From Billgrantia bachuensis (GTDB taxonomy: Bacteria; Pseudomonadota; Gammaproteobacteria; Pseudomonadales; Halomonadaceae), in assembly GCF_011742165.1 (NCBI RefSeq), contig NZ_JAAQTO010000050.1:53543-117542 (forward strand): DNA of 64,000 bases, read 5' to 3'. Position numbers and translations under genes: made by a program. Shown piece by piece: positions 37,669 through 45,678 of the stretch (position 1 is its first letter; every line of letters begins with the position of its first letter). The notes beneath the pieces are model-generated. The model had not been told where the DNA came from. It was given only the letters and a program-made list of their open reading frames with translations, and did no database searches.

Positions 37669-38017
37669 TCAACGCTTGAAAACGGCCATTTGCGTCGGTC
37701 GTCCCAGCTCGGGATGCCATTCGCCGAGGCCCGAGAGTGAGCACTTTATAAGGTTCCGTATAGAGCCACACACCAGCGTGAGCCGTTCGCGCTGAGCGGA
37801 TGGCAGCCGCTCCAGGCGCAGCTTCGCCTGCGCAAGCAGTACCCACAGAAAGCTCCAGCCTCGCCACCTCGTCGAACTGGGGCTCACGCAGCAGGAACTG
37901 CAGCAAGCCGCCCGAGCCACAGCCGAGATCCATCACCCGGCGCGCTCCGCTGCTCTTGAGTAGGGCCGCCGCGTGCTGCAGCCGCTCCTGATGAAGGTCA
38001 TGTTCCTCCCACTCCAT
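37669..38017 (-). pseudogene. decayed second copy of the Hen1-type methyltransferase
   Basis: The first 56 codons (from MEWEEHDLHQERL through VMDLGCGSGGLLQFLLRE to RLELS) parallel the intact gene at 33190-33801. One extra base near 37845 then shifts the frame; homology resumes as LLAQAKLRLERL in another frame. About 92 codons are missing after LTLVCGS, and the copy ends with SLSGLGEWH and its own stop. The metal-binding E-x2-E-H and His are all lost, so it cannot act. Confidence 0.85.
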
Positions 38018-38019
38018 GT

Positions 38020-38928
38020 CTAACGTCGATTCTGAAGCCGATTGTGGATGGCGGTGGCAGCAATCGAAGCCTGGCCGGTGGCTACCGTGATCTGACTCAA
38101 ATGGTTGGTCATGTCGCCCGCGGCATATAGCCCTTCGATACCCGTCTGCATATGGGGATTCACCACCAGATACCCATGAGGGTTCCGCAAGGCGCCCAGG
38201 TTCGTACCGAGATCGCTGCGTACCTGGGTGCCTAGGGCGCAGTAAAGCGCGTCGAAGGAATACTCGCTGCCGTCGCTCATGCGTAACTGGATGCCCTGGC
38301 TTGCGTCGGCATACATGTCGCCCACCTCCCCCTGCATCAGGGCAATTTTCTCGCGCTCCAGACGTTCCGTCGAGGCAACATCCAGATAAGCGCCACCCTC
38401 GAAGTCAATCAGCGTCAGATCGGCGCTGAATCGCTTGATGAACACGGCCTCGTCAACGCCATGGGCATCCCGGGCGATGATACCGATGCGCTCTTTCGTG
38501 AATTCGAAACCATCGCAAATGGGACAGTAGCGGATCAAGCCTTTCTCTTTCACTTCCTGAAAGCCTTTCAACTCCGGTTCGATGTCGACGACACCACTAG
38601 CTAGCAGTACCGTCCGGGATCGGATGACCTCGGTTTCGGTCGTTACGTCGAACATGCCGTCTGCGGTGCGTTCCAGACGCACTACCCGACCTGGCGTCAC
38701 GTGCCCGCCATTGACCTTGAGTTGAGCCCGGAGTCGCTCCAGCAGGGCGTTGCCGCTGATGCCTTCGCCGAAACCGGGATAATTGAACGTGCGGGGAATC
38801 AACTCAGCGCGGCTTCTCTCCTCATCAATGATGCGAATGTCGCGCAGGAAGCGTTGAAGATTGATACCGGCAGCCAGCCCGGCGGGACCTGCGCCGACGA
38901 CCACGCAGTCGATCACCTTCTCTTCCAT
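38020..38928 (-). CDS. thioredoxin-reductase-like FAD/NAD(P) oxidoreductase
   Basis: 302 residues. FAD motif VVGAGPAGLAAGINL is at 10-24, redox pair CPICD is near 137, an NAD(P) region follows it, and the FAD-closing YAAGDMTNHLSQI is near 270. The CxxC placement matches thioredoxin-reductase-like proteins of the low-molecular-weight class. The target could be a thioredoxin or another disulfide. It begins 10 residues after typical leader sequence with AAGGAGAC upstream of ATG 38928. No thioredoxin gene is adjacent. Confidence 0.82.
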   Translation of the reverse strand: MEEKVIDCVVVGAGPAGLAAGINLQRFLRDIRIIDEERSRAELIPRTFNYPGFGEGISGNALLERLRAQLKVNGGHVTPGRVVRLERTADGMFDVTTETEVIRSRTVLLASGVVDIEPELKGFQEVKEKGLIRYCPICDGFEFTKERIGIIARDAHGVDEAVFIKRFSADLTLIDFEGGAYLDVASTERLEREKIALMQGEVGDMYADASQGIQLRMSDGSEYSFDALYCALGTQVRSDLGTNLGALRNPHGYLVVNPHMQTGIEGLYAAGDMTNHLSQITVATGQASIAATAIHNRLQNRR

Positions 38929-39070
38929 GTCGGTCTCCTTGTATACGACGAATCCGGTGTCGTTAAAGGGAGCCTAGAAGTTTTCTTAGAAAAGAGGGGG
39001 AAAAAGCACAGTCAATCCGGCCTCTAGTCTTGCGCGGGATATGTCTTCTGGCAGTGGGGAACAGCAAGAG

Positions 39071-39097
39071 GCTGCCCGCCCCAGCGGAGCGGGCGGC
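39071..39097 (-). terminator. hairpin after the aldehyde dehydrogenase gene
   Basis: GCTGCCCGC pairs with GCGGGCGGC (one G-U pair) across a 9-nt loop, 7 nt past the dehydrogenase stop. Confidence 0.55.
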
Positions 39098-39103
39098 CTG
39101 GGC

Positions 39104-40624
39104 TCAGAAGAAGCCGAGCGGGTTGATATCGTAGCTGACCAGCAAGTTCTTGGTCTGCTGGTAGTGCTCGAGCGCCACCTTGTGGGTTTCGCGGCCGACG
39201 CCGGACTTCTTGTAGCCACCGAAGGCGGCATGCGCCGGGTACTGGTGGTAGCAGTTGGTCCAGACGCGGCCGGCCTGGATACCGCGTCCCATGCGGAAGG
39301 CGACGTTGATGTCGCGGCTCCATACGCCGGCGCCGAGGCCGAACTCGGTGTCGTTGGCGATGGCCAGCGCCTCTTCCTCGTCCTTGAAGGTGGTCACCGC
39401 CACCACCGGGCCGAAGATCTCCTCCTGGAACACGCGCATCTTGTTGTTGCCCTTGAGCAGCGTCGGCTGGATGTAGTAGCCCTTGTCGTAGGCAGGATCG
39501 AAGCTCTCCTTGTCGCCGCCGGTGATGAACTCGGCTCCCTCCTCGCGGGCGATGTCCATGTAGGACATGATCTTGTCGAACTGCTCCTGGGACGCCTGAG
39601 CGCCGACCTGGACGTCGGTATCGAGCGGGTTGCCGCGCTTGATCTGCCCCACCTTCTCCATGACCTTGGCCATGAAGGCGTCGTAGATGCTCTCCTGGAT
39701 CAGCGCCCGCGACGGGCAGGTGCACACTTCACCCTGGTTGAAGAAGGCCAGCACCAGCCCTTCGGCCGCCTTCTCGATGAAGGCCGGCTCGGCATCCATG
39801 ATGTCGGCGAAGTAGATGTTGGGCGACTTGCCGCCGAGCTCCACGGTGGAGGGGATGATGTTCTCGGCGGCACACTTGAGAATGTGCGACCCCACCGGGG
39901 TCGAGCCGGTGAAGGCGATCTTGGCGATGCGCTTGCTGGTGGCCAACGCCTGGCCGGCCTCGGCGCCGTAGCCGTTGACCACGTTGACCACGCCCGGCGG
40001 CAGCAGGTCGCCGACCAGCTTCATCAGTTCGAGGACCGAGGCCGGGGTCTGCTCGGCGGGCTTGAGCACCACGCAGTTGCCGGCAGCCAGCGCCGGGGCC
40101 AGCTTCCACACCGCCATCAGCAGCGGGAAGTTCCACGGGATGATCTGGCCCACCACGCCCAGCGGCTCGTGGAAGTGATAGGAGACGGTATTGGCGTCGA
40201 TGTCGGCGGCGGTGCCCTCTTGGGCGCGGATGCAACCGGCGAAGTAGCGGAAGTGGTCGACGGCCAGCGGAATGTCGGCGTTGATGGTTTCGCGCACCGC
40301 CTTGCCGTTGTCCCAGGTTTCGGCCACGGCCAGCATCTCCAGATTCTGTTCGATACGGTCGGCGATCTTGAGCAGGATGTTGCTGCGCTCGGCGGCAGAG
40401 GTCCTGCCCCAGGCGGGGGCAGCGGCGTGGGCGGCGTCCAGCGCCTTGTCGATGTCCTCGGCGGTGGAGCGGGGAATTTCGCAGAATACCTCGCCGTTGA
40501 CCGGACTGACGTTGTCGAAGTACTGGCCCTTCACCGGGGGTACGAACTCACCGCCGATATAGTTGCCGTAGCGCGATTCGAAGGAAACGACGGAACCGGA
40601 CTGACCGGGATTGGCGTAGATCAT
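39104..40624 (-). CDS. exaC: ExaC/AcoD-type NAD-dependent acetaldehyde dehydrogenase
   Basis: 506 residues of the aldehyde dehydrogenase superfamily. Key parts are GQIIPWNFPLL, catalytic Glu in VELGGKSPN and catalytic Cys in QGEVCTCPSR. The overall sequence, including the end SYDINPLGFF, is that of ExaC-like enzymes, which oxidise acetaldehyde from ethanol to acetate. AGGAG precedes ATG 40624. In pseudomonads exaC lies with exaA and the pqq genes; here pqqA and a pqqB stub are just upstream, but no quinoprotein alcohol dehydrogenase is in the window. Confidence 0.88.
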   Translation of the reverse strand: MIYANPGQSGSVVSFESRYGNYIGGEFVPPVKGQYFDNVSPVNGEVFCEIPRSTAEDIDKALDAAHAAAPAWGRTSAAERSNILLKIADRIEQNLEMLAVAETWDNGKAVRETINADIPLAVDHFRYFAGCIRAQEGTAADIDANTVSYHFHEPLGVVGQIIPWNFPLLMAVWKLAPALAAGNCVVLKPAEQTPASVLELMKLVGDLLPPGVVNVVNGYGAEAGQALATSKRIAKIAFTGSTPVGSHILKCAAENIIPSTVELGGKSPNIYFADIMDAEPAFIEKAAEGLVLAFFNQGEVCTCPSRALIQESIYDAFMAKVMEKVGQIKRGNPLDTDVQVGAQASQEQFDKIMSYMDIAREEGAEFITGGDKESFDPAYDKGYYIQPTLLKGNNKMRVFQEEIFGPVVAVTTFKDEEEALAIANDTEFGLGAGVWSRDINVAFRMGRGIQAGRVWTNCYHQYPAHAAFGGYKKSGVGRETHKVALEHYQQTKNLLVSYDINPLGFF

Positions 40625-40895
40625 GATGCATGCTCCTGGGTTGCGTTGTTGTTGCTCAGCGGTGGCGGAAGGCAGCGATGGCTGCGGCTTTCACGGATCA
40701 CCGATAGGCCGTGTGAGACATGGGCTCCCTCGGTTCTCTCATCTGGCTCGCCAGTGATGCCAGGTGGTGTTGGCCGGCCCCAGTACGCAGTGTAGATAAC
40801 CTTGGGGTGAGTGCCTCATCCTCCCTTGGGCGGCATTGGGGAGGGTCTTTGGTCGTAAGCTGCCGGGCCCGTCCGGAAACCGGCAGACGAGCAGG

Positions 40896-41030
40896 CTACT
40901 TTGCTGCGTGCTCGCTCGGCAGCTTGAAGGTCCCGCCACGCCCTTGGCGCACCCCGCGGCAGTTGGCACAGTTGCAGTTCCACTGTGGAAACCCGCCCCC
41001 GGCGGCCGAGCCGAGTATCAGCACCTGCAT
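40896..41030 (-). pseudogene. pqqB: truncated pqqB, first 44 codons only
   Basis: Starting at ATG 41030 with a strong AGGAGACGCC ribosome site, the product opens with the unmistakable PqqB lead LGSAAGGGFPQWNCNCANC, including the CxCxxC zinc site. After about 30 residues similarity ends, and a stop follows at codon 45. Normal PqqB is about 300 residues with a metallo-hydrolase active site, absent here in every frame down to exaC. It is either a decayed gene or, less likely, a retained small zinc peptide. It lies 71 nt after pqqA, the usual order. Confidence 0.8.
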
Positions 41031-41101
41031 GGCGTCTCCTCTCCCAGGGCTCGAACGAGGCCGTGCAGCCCCGTTCGCAGGGAAAGTTCCGGATAGGACG
41101 A

Positions 41102-41173
41102 TCAGCGGTTGGCGATATAGAGGGTGACCTCGAAGCCGAGGCGCAGATCCTGGAAGCTGGGCTTGGTCCACAT
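41102..41173 (-). CDS. pqqA: PqqA, pyrroloquinoline quinone precursor peptide
   Basis: A 23-residue peptide beginning MWTKPSFQDLRLGFEV and ending YIANR. The Glu15 and Tyr19 that are cross-linked to become PQQ are in place (E-V-T-L-Y). AGGAGACATGCC precedes the ATG. It is intact although the following pqqB is truncated and pqqCDE are not in the window, so PQQ synthesis from it would need genes elsewhere in the genome. Confidence 0.93.
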   Translation of the reverse strand: MWTKPSFQDLRLGFEVTLYIANR

Positions 41174-41360
41174 GGCATGTCTCCTGTTGGCATTGTGAGT
41201 GGCAACCGTGCCGTGGCGACGGTGCAGGCTCAGTAAAGCATTCGAGGAGTGGCCGGGGGGCTGTACTTTGGAGGGAGATTGACTCCTTCATTGGAGCTAA
41301 CCGGGAAGTGGAGCTGTCGTTCTTGCTTGGCTGGGGCGCTCCGGGCCGCACCACCCTTGC

Positions 41361-43544
41361 CTAGCGTTCGTGCTGTCGTTCAGTGAGCCAGCTTTCCAGC
41401 GCCTCGAGCGTGGCGGGGATGCTGGCCAGCAAGGCCCTGAGTTCGACGGCTGCCTCCTCGCAATGCCCACCGCGCGCCAGTCGCTCCAGACGCTGGGCAA
41501 TCTCGGCCAGCCGGCGCCCGCCCAGGCTGCCCGACTCGCCCTTGATGCGATGTGCCCCTTCTGCCAGCGCCACCATATCGCCCTGCTCCAGTGCCGCCTG
41601 CAGATTTTCGGCATGTTGCTGCAACTGCTCGCGATGCACGGCAAACAGTGTCGCGAGCGCGTCCGCGCCCAGCGTCTCCCGCAACTCGCCAAGCACGCCC
41701 TCTTCCACGATTTCGCGGCGTGGACTCTCCCCCTCCGGCAGGCCTGGTGCTACGGCCTGCGCCCTCCCCGGCAAGCCATGTCTCAGTGAGGTCGCCAATT
41801 CAGTGCGGCGCAGCGGCTTCACAAGATAATCGGTCATACCGGCTGCCAGGCATCGCTCGCGTTCGGCCCCCGGACCACCTGCGGTCATTGCCACGATAGG
41901 CACCCTGGCGCACCAGCCGCCAGTCTCCCGCAAGCGACGGGTGGTTTCCAAACCGTCCATGCCAGGCATTTGCACATCCATGAAGATCATATCGAAAGCT
42001 TCCCGGCCAGCCAGCGCCAGCGCTCTTTGCCCGCTGTCCACCACATTGACCTCGCAGCCGAGGCGCCCGAGCAGTGCCACCGCCACCTGCTGGTTCACCG
42101 GGTCGTCCTCGACCAGCAACACCCGGCCACCTACCGAAGGTTCCAGCCGTGTCGGCTCAGGCACTTCCGCTTCATGGTCGTCATGAGCCGGCTCCAGCGG
42201 CAGCTCTATCCAGAAGCAACTCCCCTGACCGGGCCGGCTATCCACACCGATGGAACCATCCATGGCTTCCGCCAGTCGCCGGCTGATGGCAAGCCCGAGT
42301 CCGGTGCCGCCATAGCGCCTTGCCGTCGAAGCGTCGCCTTGGCGAAAGGGCTCGAAGAGGCGGGCCAGCTTGTCCTCAGCGATACCCGGACCGGTATCGC
42401 AGACTGCCAGGTTCAATTGCCCCTGGGCATTCAGCGTTGCCTCGACGCGGACTTCGCCATGCTCGGTGAACTTGATGGCATTGGAGAGAAGATTGAGCAG
42501 TACCTGTCGCAGCCGGGTCGGATCTCCCATGAGCTGCTCGGGCAGGGCCGGCGACACCTGGGCTACCAGCTCCAGCCCCTTGTCCCGGGCGCGAGGCGCA
42601 AAGAGTTCGCAGGCATCCTCGATCAATGCCGCCAGGCGGAAGGTACGTCGCTCGAGTTCCAGCTTGCCCGATTCGATCTTGGAAAAGTCGAGAATGTCAT
42701 TGATCAACTCCAGCAGACGAGCTGCGCTGACGTGAAGGGTGCGGGCATATTCGCGCGACTGAGTATCGATCGGCTGATCCAGGAGCAGATCGCTCATGCC
42801 GATGACCCCGTTGAGAGGTGTCCGGATCTCGTGGCTGACCGTGGCCAGGAATTCCGATTTCGACTGGCTGGCGGCCTCGGCTCGGCGAGCAGTGGTCTGG
42901 AGCTTGCGACTCAGTGCTTCCAGTGAACGACGCGCCTCGGCATTGTCACGCGCCTCACGTATCAAGAACACGATCACCATCAGAGCGGCCAGGCTCATGG
43001 CCAGGATCAGCGCCAACAGCAGGGCGTAGAGTGTCTGTAGCATCTCCCGTTCACGAGTCGCCGCTTCGGCAAGATGCCCGTTGAGAGCGACGATCAGCTG
43101 TTCGGTCAGTCCTCCCACCCGTTCCAGACGGTCGGACAAGACCCACCTTTCTTCCTCCCCCAGTTGCACGATCTCCTCGAGCAGGTGATCGATGTCATCC
43201 ATGAGCACGACCAGGTCAGGCAGGAGCCGCTCGGCCAGGGGTATCTTGGCAAGCAGCTGATTGATGTCGCCACGCTGCAGCAGGTTGACGCGACTGTAGA
43301 TCAGTTCGAAGCGCAATCGCAGCGACTCGAGTGAGCGCGCGTTCTCTGCCCTCAATGCCAAATCGCTACGCAGTTGGGTGATGTCCCGATCGAGCTTGTA
43401 GGCATGCCAAGTGGCGTCTCCGACCACGCTATGATGAAGCTGTTCCTGGCGCCAGGCGGCCAACCCCACCACCACCAGAGCGGCGGTGAAGAACACCAGC
43501 GCCGCCGCCGCCCCAAGCTTCAGTCGTAGCGGATAGCGCAGCAT
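41361..43544 (-). CDS. hybrid sensor histidine kinase with receiver and Hpt domains
   Basis: 727 residues. Helix 1 is near 10-30, a mainly helical periplasmic region follows, and helix 2 is near 172-195. HisKA has H238 in VSHEIRTPLNG; the HATPase shows LLNLLSNAIKFTEHGEV and GTGLGLAISRRL. The receiver has D523 in MDVQMPGMDG, and the C-terminal Hpt has H665 in AHRIKGESGSLGG. This is the three-step phosphorelay layout of ArcB/TorS/BarA. No response regulator is next to it. A small periplasmic SUOX-fold protein is encoded 33 nt upstream on the same strand and is likely a partner. Confidence 0.9.
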   Translation of the reverse strand: MLRYPLRLKLGAAAALVFFTAALVVVGLAAWRQEQLHHSVVGDATWHAYKLDRDITQLRSDLALRAENARSLESLRLRFELIYSRVNLLQRGDINQLLAKIPLAERLLPDLVVLMDDIDHLLEEIVQLGEEERWVLSDRLERVGGLTEQLIVALNGHLAEAATREREMLQTLYALLLALILAMSLAALMVIVFLIREARDNAEARRSLEALSRKLQTTARRAEAASQSKSEFLATVSHEIRTPLNGVIGMSDLLLDQPIDTQSREYARTLHVSAARLLELINDILDFSKIESGKLELERRTFRLAALIEDACELFAPRARDKGLELVAQVSPALPEQLMGDPTRLRQVLLNLLSNAIKFTEHGEVRVEATLNAQGQLNLAVCDTGPGIAEDKLARLFEPFRQGDASTARRYGGTGLGLAISRRLAEAMDGSIGVDSRPGQGSCFWIELPLEPAHDDHEAEVPEPTRLEPSVGGRVLLVEDDPVNQQVAVALLGRLGCEVNVVDSGQRALALAGREAFDMIFMDVQMPGMDGLETTRRLRETGGWCARVPIVAMTAGGPGAERERCLAAGMTDYLVKPLRRTELATSLRHGLPGRAQAVAPGLPEGESPRREIVEEGVLGELRETLGADALATLFAVHREQLQQHAENLQAALEQGDMVALAEGAHRIKGESGSLGGRRLAEIAQRLERLARGGHCEEAAVELRALLASIPATLEALESWLTERQHER

Positions 43545-43577
43545 GCTGCGACACCTCGCGCCTGGTCTCGTGAAAGG

Positions 43578-44099
43578 TTACGGGACATGAATGCTGCCCA
43601 CGTGCCACACCGAACGGTGGCGAACGGTTTCATTCAGCAGCTCGGGACGTTCGTCGAAGGGGTAGAGTACGAACATTGGCCCCAAGTCACGTACGGCAAT
43701 CGGCTCTCCGTCACGTTCAAGAGCCAGGATGACGCCATGGTCATGAAAATCGGATACCGGAACCTCGGACTCGTACTCGTTCAGCGCCTGGATCCGTACA
43801 TGCTCGCTCTGTGTACCGGCCACCTCCAGCAAGGCACTCAATAGCGGCCCTTCGAAGCGACCGACTCCCTCGGTCCAGGGAGTGCTCGTCTCGATCACTC
43901 CCTGAGGGAGCGACAGCAGCATCTCACGGTCTAGATGCAGCTCATCGCCTACGTTGGGGTGATCGATATCGCCCGTCACTCTGAGCAGCACGTCGCCTTC
44001 TGGAGGAGGTAGCTGATCGGCCATCATGGGCAACGAAGTGCCGAGAAGGAGAAGCAGACTGAAGGTAAGGACGGCGCGACATGGCCACAATGGAGACAT
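43578..44099 (-). CDS. periplasmic SUOX-fold (oxidoreductase molybdopterin-binding-like) protein
   Basis: 173 residues from ATG 44099, with a signal peptide (hydrophobic about 8-25). The mature part matches the sulfite-oxidase-like fold (VLLRVTGDIDHPNVG, TPWTEGVGRFEGPLLSALLEVAG, FVLYPFD), but is only about 150 residues and shows no Cys that could bind molybdenum. It is thus more likely a ligand-binding or signalling module than an enzyme. It probably works with the hybrid kinase encoded right after it. Confidence 0.75.
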   Translation of the reverse strand: MSPLWPCRAVLTFSLLLLLGTSLPMMADQLPPPEGDVLLRVTGDIDHPNVGDELHLDREMLLSLPQGVIETSTPWTEGVGRFEGPLLSALLEVAGTQSEHVRIQALNEYESEVPVSDFHDHGVILALERDGEPIAVRDLGPMFVLYPFDERPELLNETVRHRSVWHVGSIHVP

Positions 44100-44181
44100 C
44101 GAGAGGCTTCCGTGTTCGTTGCAAAGCCCCAAGCCTACGCGAATCTCGAGCCAAGTTCAGTTAGAGCGAACGAGATGCCGA

Positions 44182-44208
44182 GCGGCAGGGGGAAGAAGCC
44201 CCTGCCGC
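44182..44208 (-). terminator. hairpin after the DUF2189 gene
   Basis: GCGGCAGGGG-GAAGAAG-CCCCTGCCGC, a perfect 10-bp stem, lies 11 nt past the DUF2189 stop. Confidence 0.65.
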
Positions 44209-44219
44209 GACACCACTCT

Positions 44220-45032
44220 TCACACACTCACGTCCCTCTGTTCACAGCGCACCAGATCCTCGTAGGCGTGCCAGCTGGCATGCCCCAGCACCGGCAGAAT
44301 CAGTGCCAGGCCGATGTAGAACGTCAGCACACCCACCAGTACGCAACAGGTCAGGATGACAGCCCACAGCAGCATTGGCCGGAAATTGCGTGAAACGGTG
44401 CGCAAGCTGGCCTCGATGCCTTCCATGAAGGTCAGGTCCTGGTCCATCAGGGTCGGAACGGCGACCACACTGATGGCAAAGGCACCAAATGCCAGTATGG
44501 CCCCCACGGCGGTGCCTACCGCAATCAGGCCGAGTCCGTCCGGAGTCGTCAATAGCGACGCGTAGAGCTCAGCTGCCCCCGGCGCCTCGAAACCGAAGAA
44601 GAGTGCGAACAGCAGCGTGGCCAGACGAATCCAGGCGAGAAAGAAGATCATCATCATCACGCCCATCATCGCCAGCTGACCTGCGTGCGGGCGCCAGGCG
44701 CCGAAGGCATCACCCAGATGCGGTGCGCGGCCTTCTTCGAGCGCGCGACTGATACCGTAGGAACCGACCGCTACCAACGGGCCCAGGAACATGAAGCCCG
44801 CCACCAGTGGCAAAAGCCAGTGCCACAAGTCGAGTACGATGGCGCCTGCCGTGATGGCGATACTCAAGCCGACCCAGAACATGCCGTAGGCGAGACTGAC
44901 TGCCATTGCCTGACGGAAGTCCTCGAAGCCGGCCACCAGCCAGGCCTTGGGCCTGTCCATACCGATCGGGTTGATTGTGATCTTGACGTTGGGAGTGGAG
45001 GGCTGTCCGGCACTTCTTGTGGCTGCATTCAT
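44220..45032 (-). CDS. DUF2189 inner-membrane protein
   Basis: 270 residues with six or seven hydrophobic segments. The DUF2189 pattern is clear: GFEDFRQAMAVSLAYGMFW, LGPLVAVGSYGISRALEEG and SRNFRPMLLWAVILT. Members often lie near cytochrome or copper genes, but their function is unknown. ATG 45032 (MNAATRS) was chosen over upstream in-frame sequence of poor coding quality. It is divergent from the fcc cytochrome gene, 263 nt away. Confidence 0.85.
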   Translation of the reverse strand: MNAATRSAGQPSTPNVKITINPIGMDRPKAWLVAGFEDFRQAMAVSLAYGMFWVGLSIAITAGAIVLDLWHWLLPLVAGFMFLGPLVAVGSYGISRALEEGRAPHLGDAFGAWRPHAGQLAMMGVMMMIFFLAWIRLATLLFALFFGFEAPGAAELYASLLTTPDGLGLIAVGTAVGAILAFGAFAISVVAVPTLMDQDLTFMEGIEASLRTVSRNFRPMLLWAVILTCCVLVGVLTFYIGLALILPVLGHASWHAYEDLVRCEQRDVSV

Positions 45033-45295
45033 TGTCGTACCCCGTGTGGTCGCCATGAGAAGGACGATGCGAGCGTCTCTCCAGCCGGGAGGTCCGGATG
45101 ACGTCTTGTTGTTCCTTACAAATCCTACTGTAGTTGACCGCGCACAAGACTGCCGCGCGAAGTTGTCAACGCAGCGAGCACTCTTCCCGCCGCGGTTCTC
45201 CCGGGCTAACGTGCGGGGACGCGACGACGAGATCGTCATGAACACACGCTTTGAGCGAGTGGTCCAACCGAGGAATGCAACCAGGAAACCTGCCG

Positions 45296-45670
45296 ATGAA
45301 ACGGATTCTTCACATGGCGGCCTCGGCACTGCTCGGTGCGCTGCCGCTCTCGGGAGTCGCCCTTCAATGCCTTGCCGAGGATACCTTCTCCTCCGAACAG
45401 ACGGCCCTCATGGCCGGCTCCTGCGCCAACTGCCACGGCACTGACGGACGCCTGGTGGGTAGTGTACCGACCATCGCCGGAAGACCCGCCGCCGTTCTGG
45501 AAGCGCGACTGCTCGCGTTCAAGCGCGACGAGGTCGGCGATGCCACTATCATGGATCGTATCGCCAAGGGCTTCACCGACGCAGAGCTCGCCGCCCTCGC
45601 TAGCCATTTTTCCGCCATCGACCCGCAAGCCGACGATGCTACGGACACAGAGCAAGAACCGCAGGAGTAG
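45296..45670 (+). CDS. fccA: c-type cytochrome subunit of flavocytochrome c (FccA-like)
   Basis: 124 residues. Signal peptide about 1-27, haem-binding CANCH at 43-47, and likely axial Met86 in DATIMDRIAKGF. Length and motif order fit the class I cytochrome subunit of sulfide dehydrogenase. ATG 45296 follows CAGGAAAC. The flavoprotein gene starts 8 nt after its stop, so the pair should form a periplasmic complex passing electrons from sulfide to cytochrome c. Confidence 0.85.
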   Translation: MKRILHMAASALLGALPLSGVALQCLAEDTFSSEQTALMAGSCANCHGTDGRLVGSVPTIAGRPAAVLEARLLAFKRDEVGDATIMDRIAKGFTDAELAALASHFSAIDPQADDATDTEQEPQE

Positions 45671-45678
45671 AAGCGCGC

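Noticed and set aside
40625..40895. Possible continuation of pqqB in another frame
   Set aside because: I read all three minus-strand frames down to exaC and found no PqqB-like segment such as the RTQSS or NASPDIR region, so a simple frameshift does not explain the truncation.
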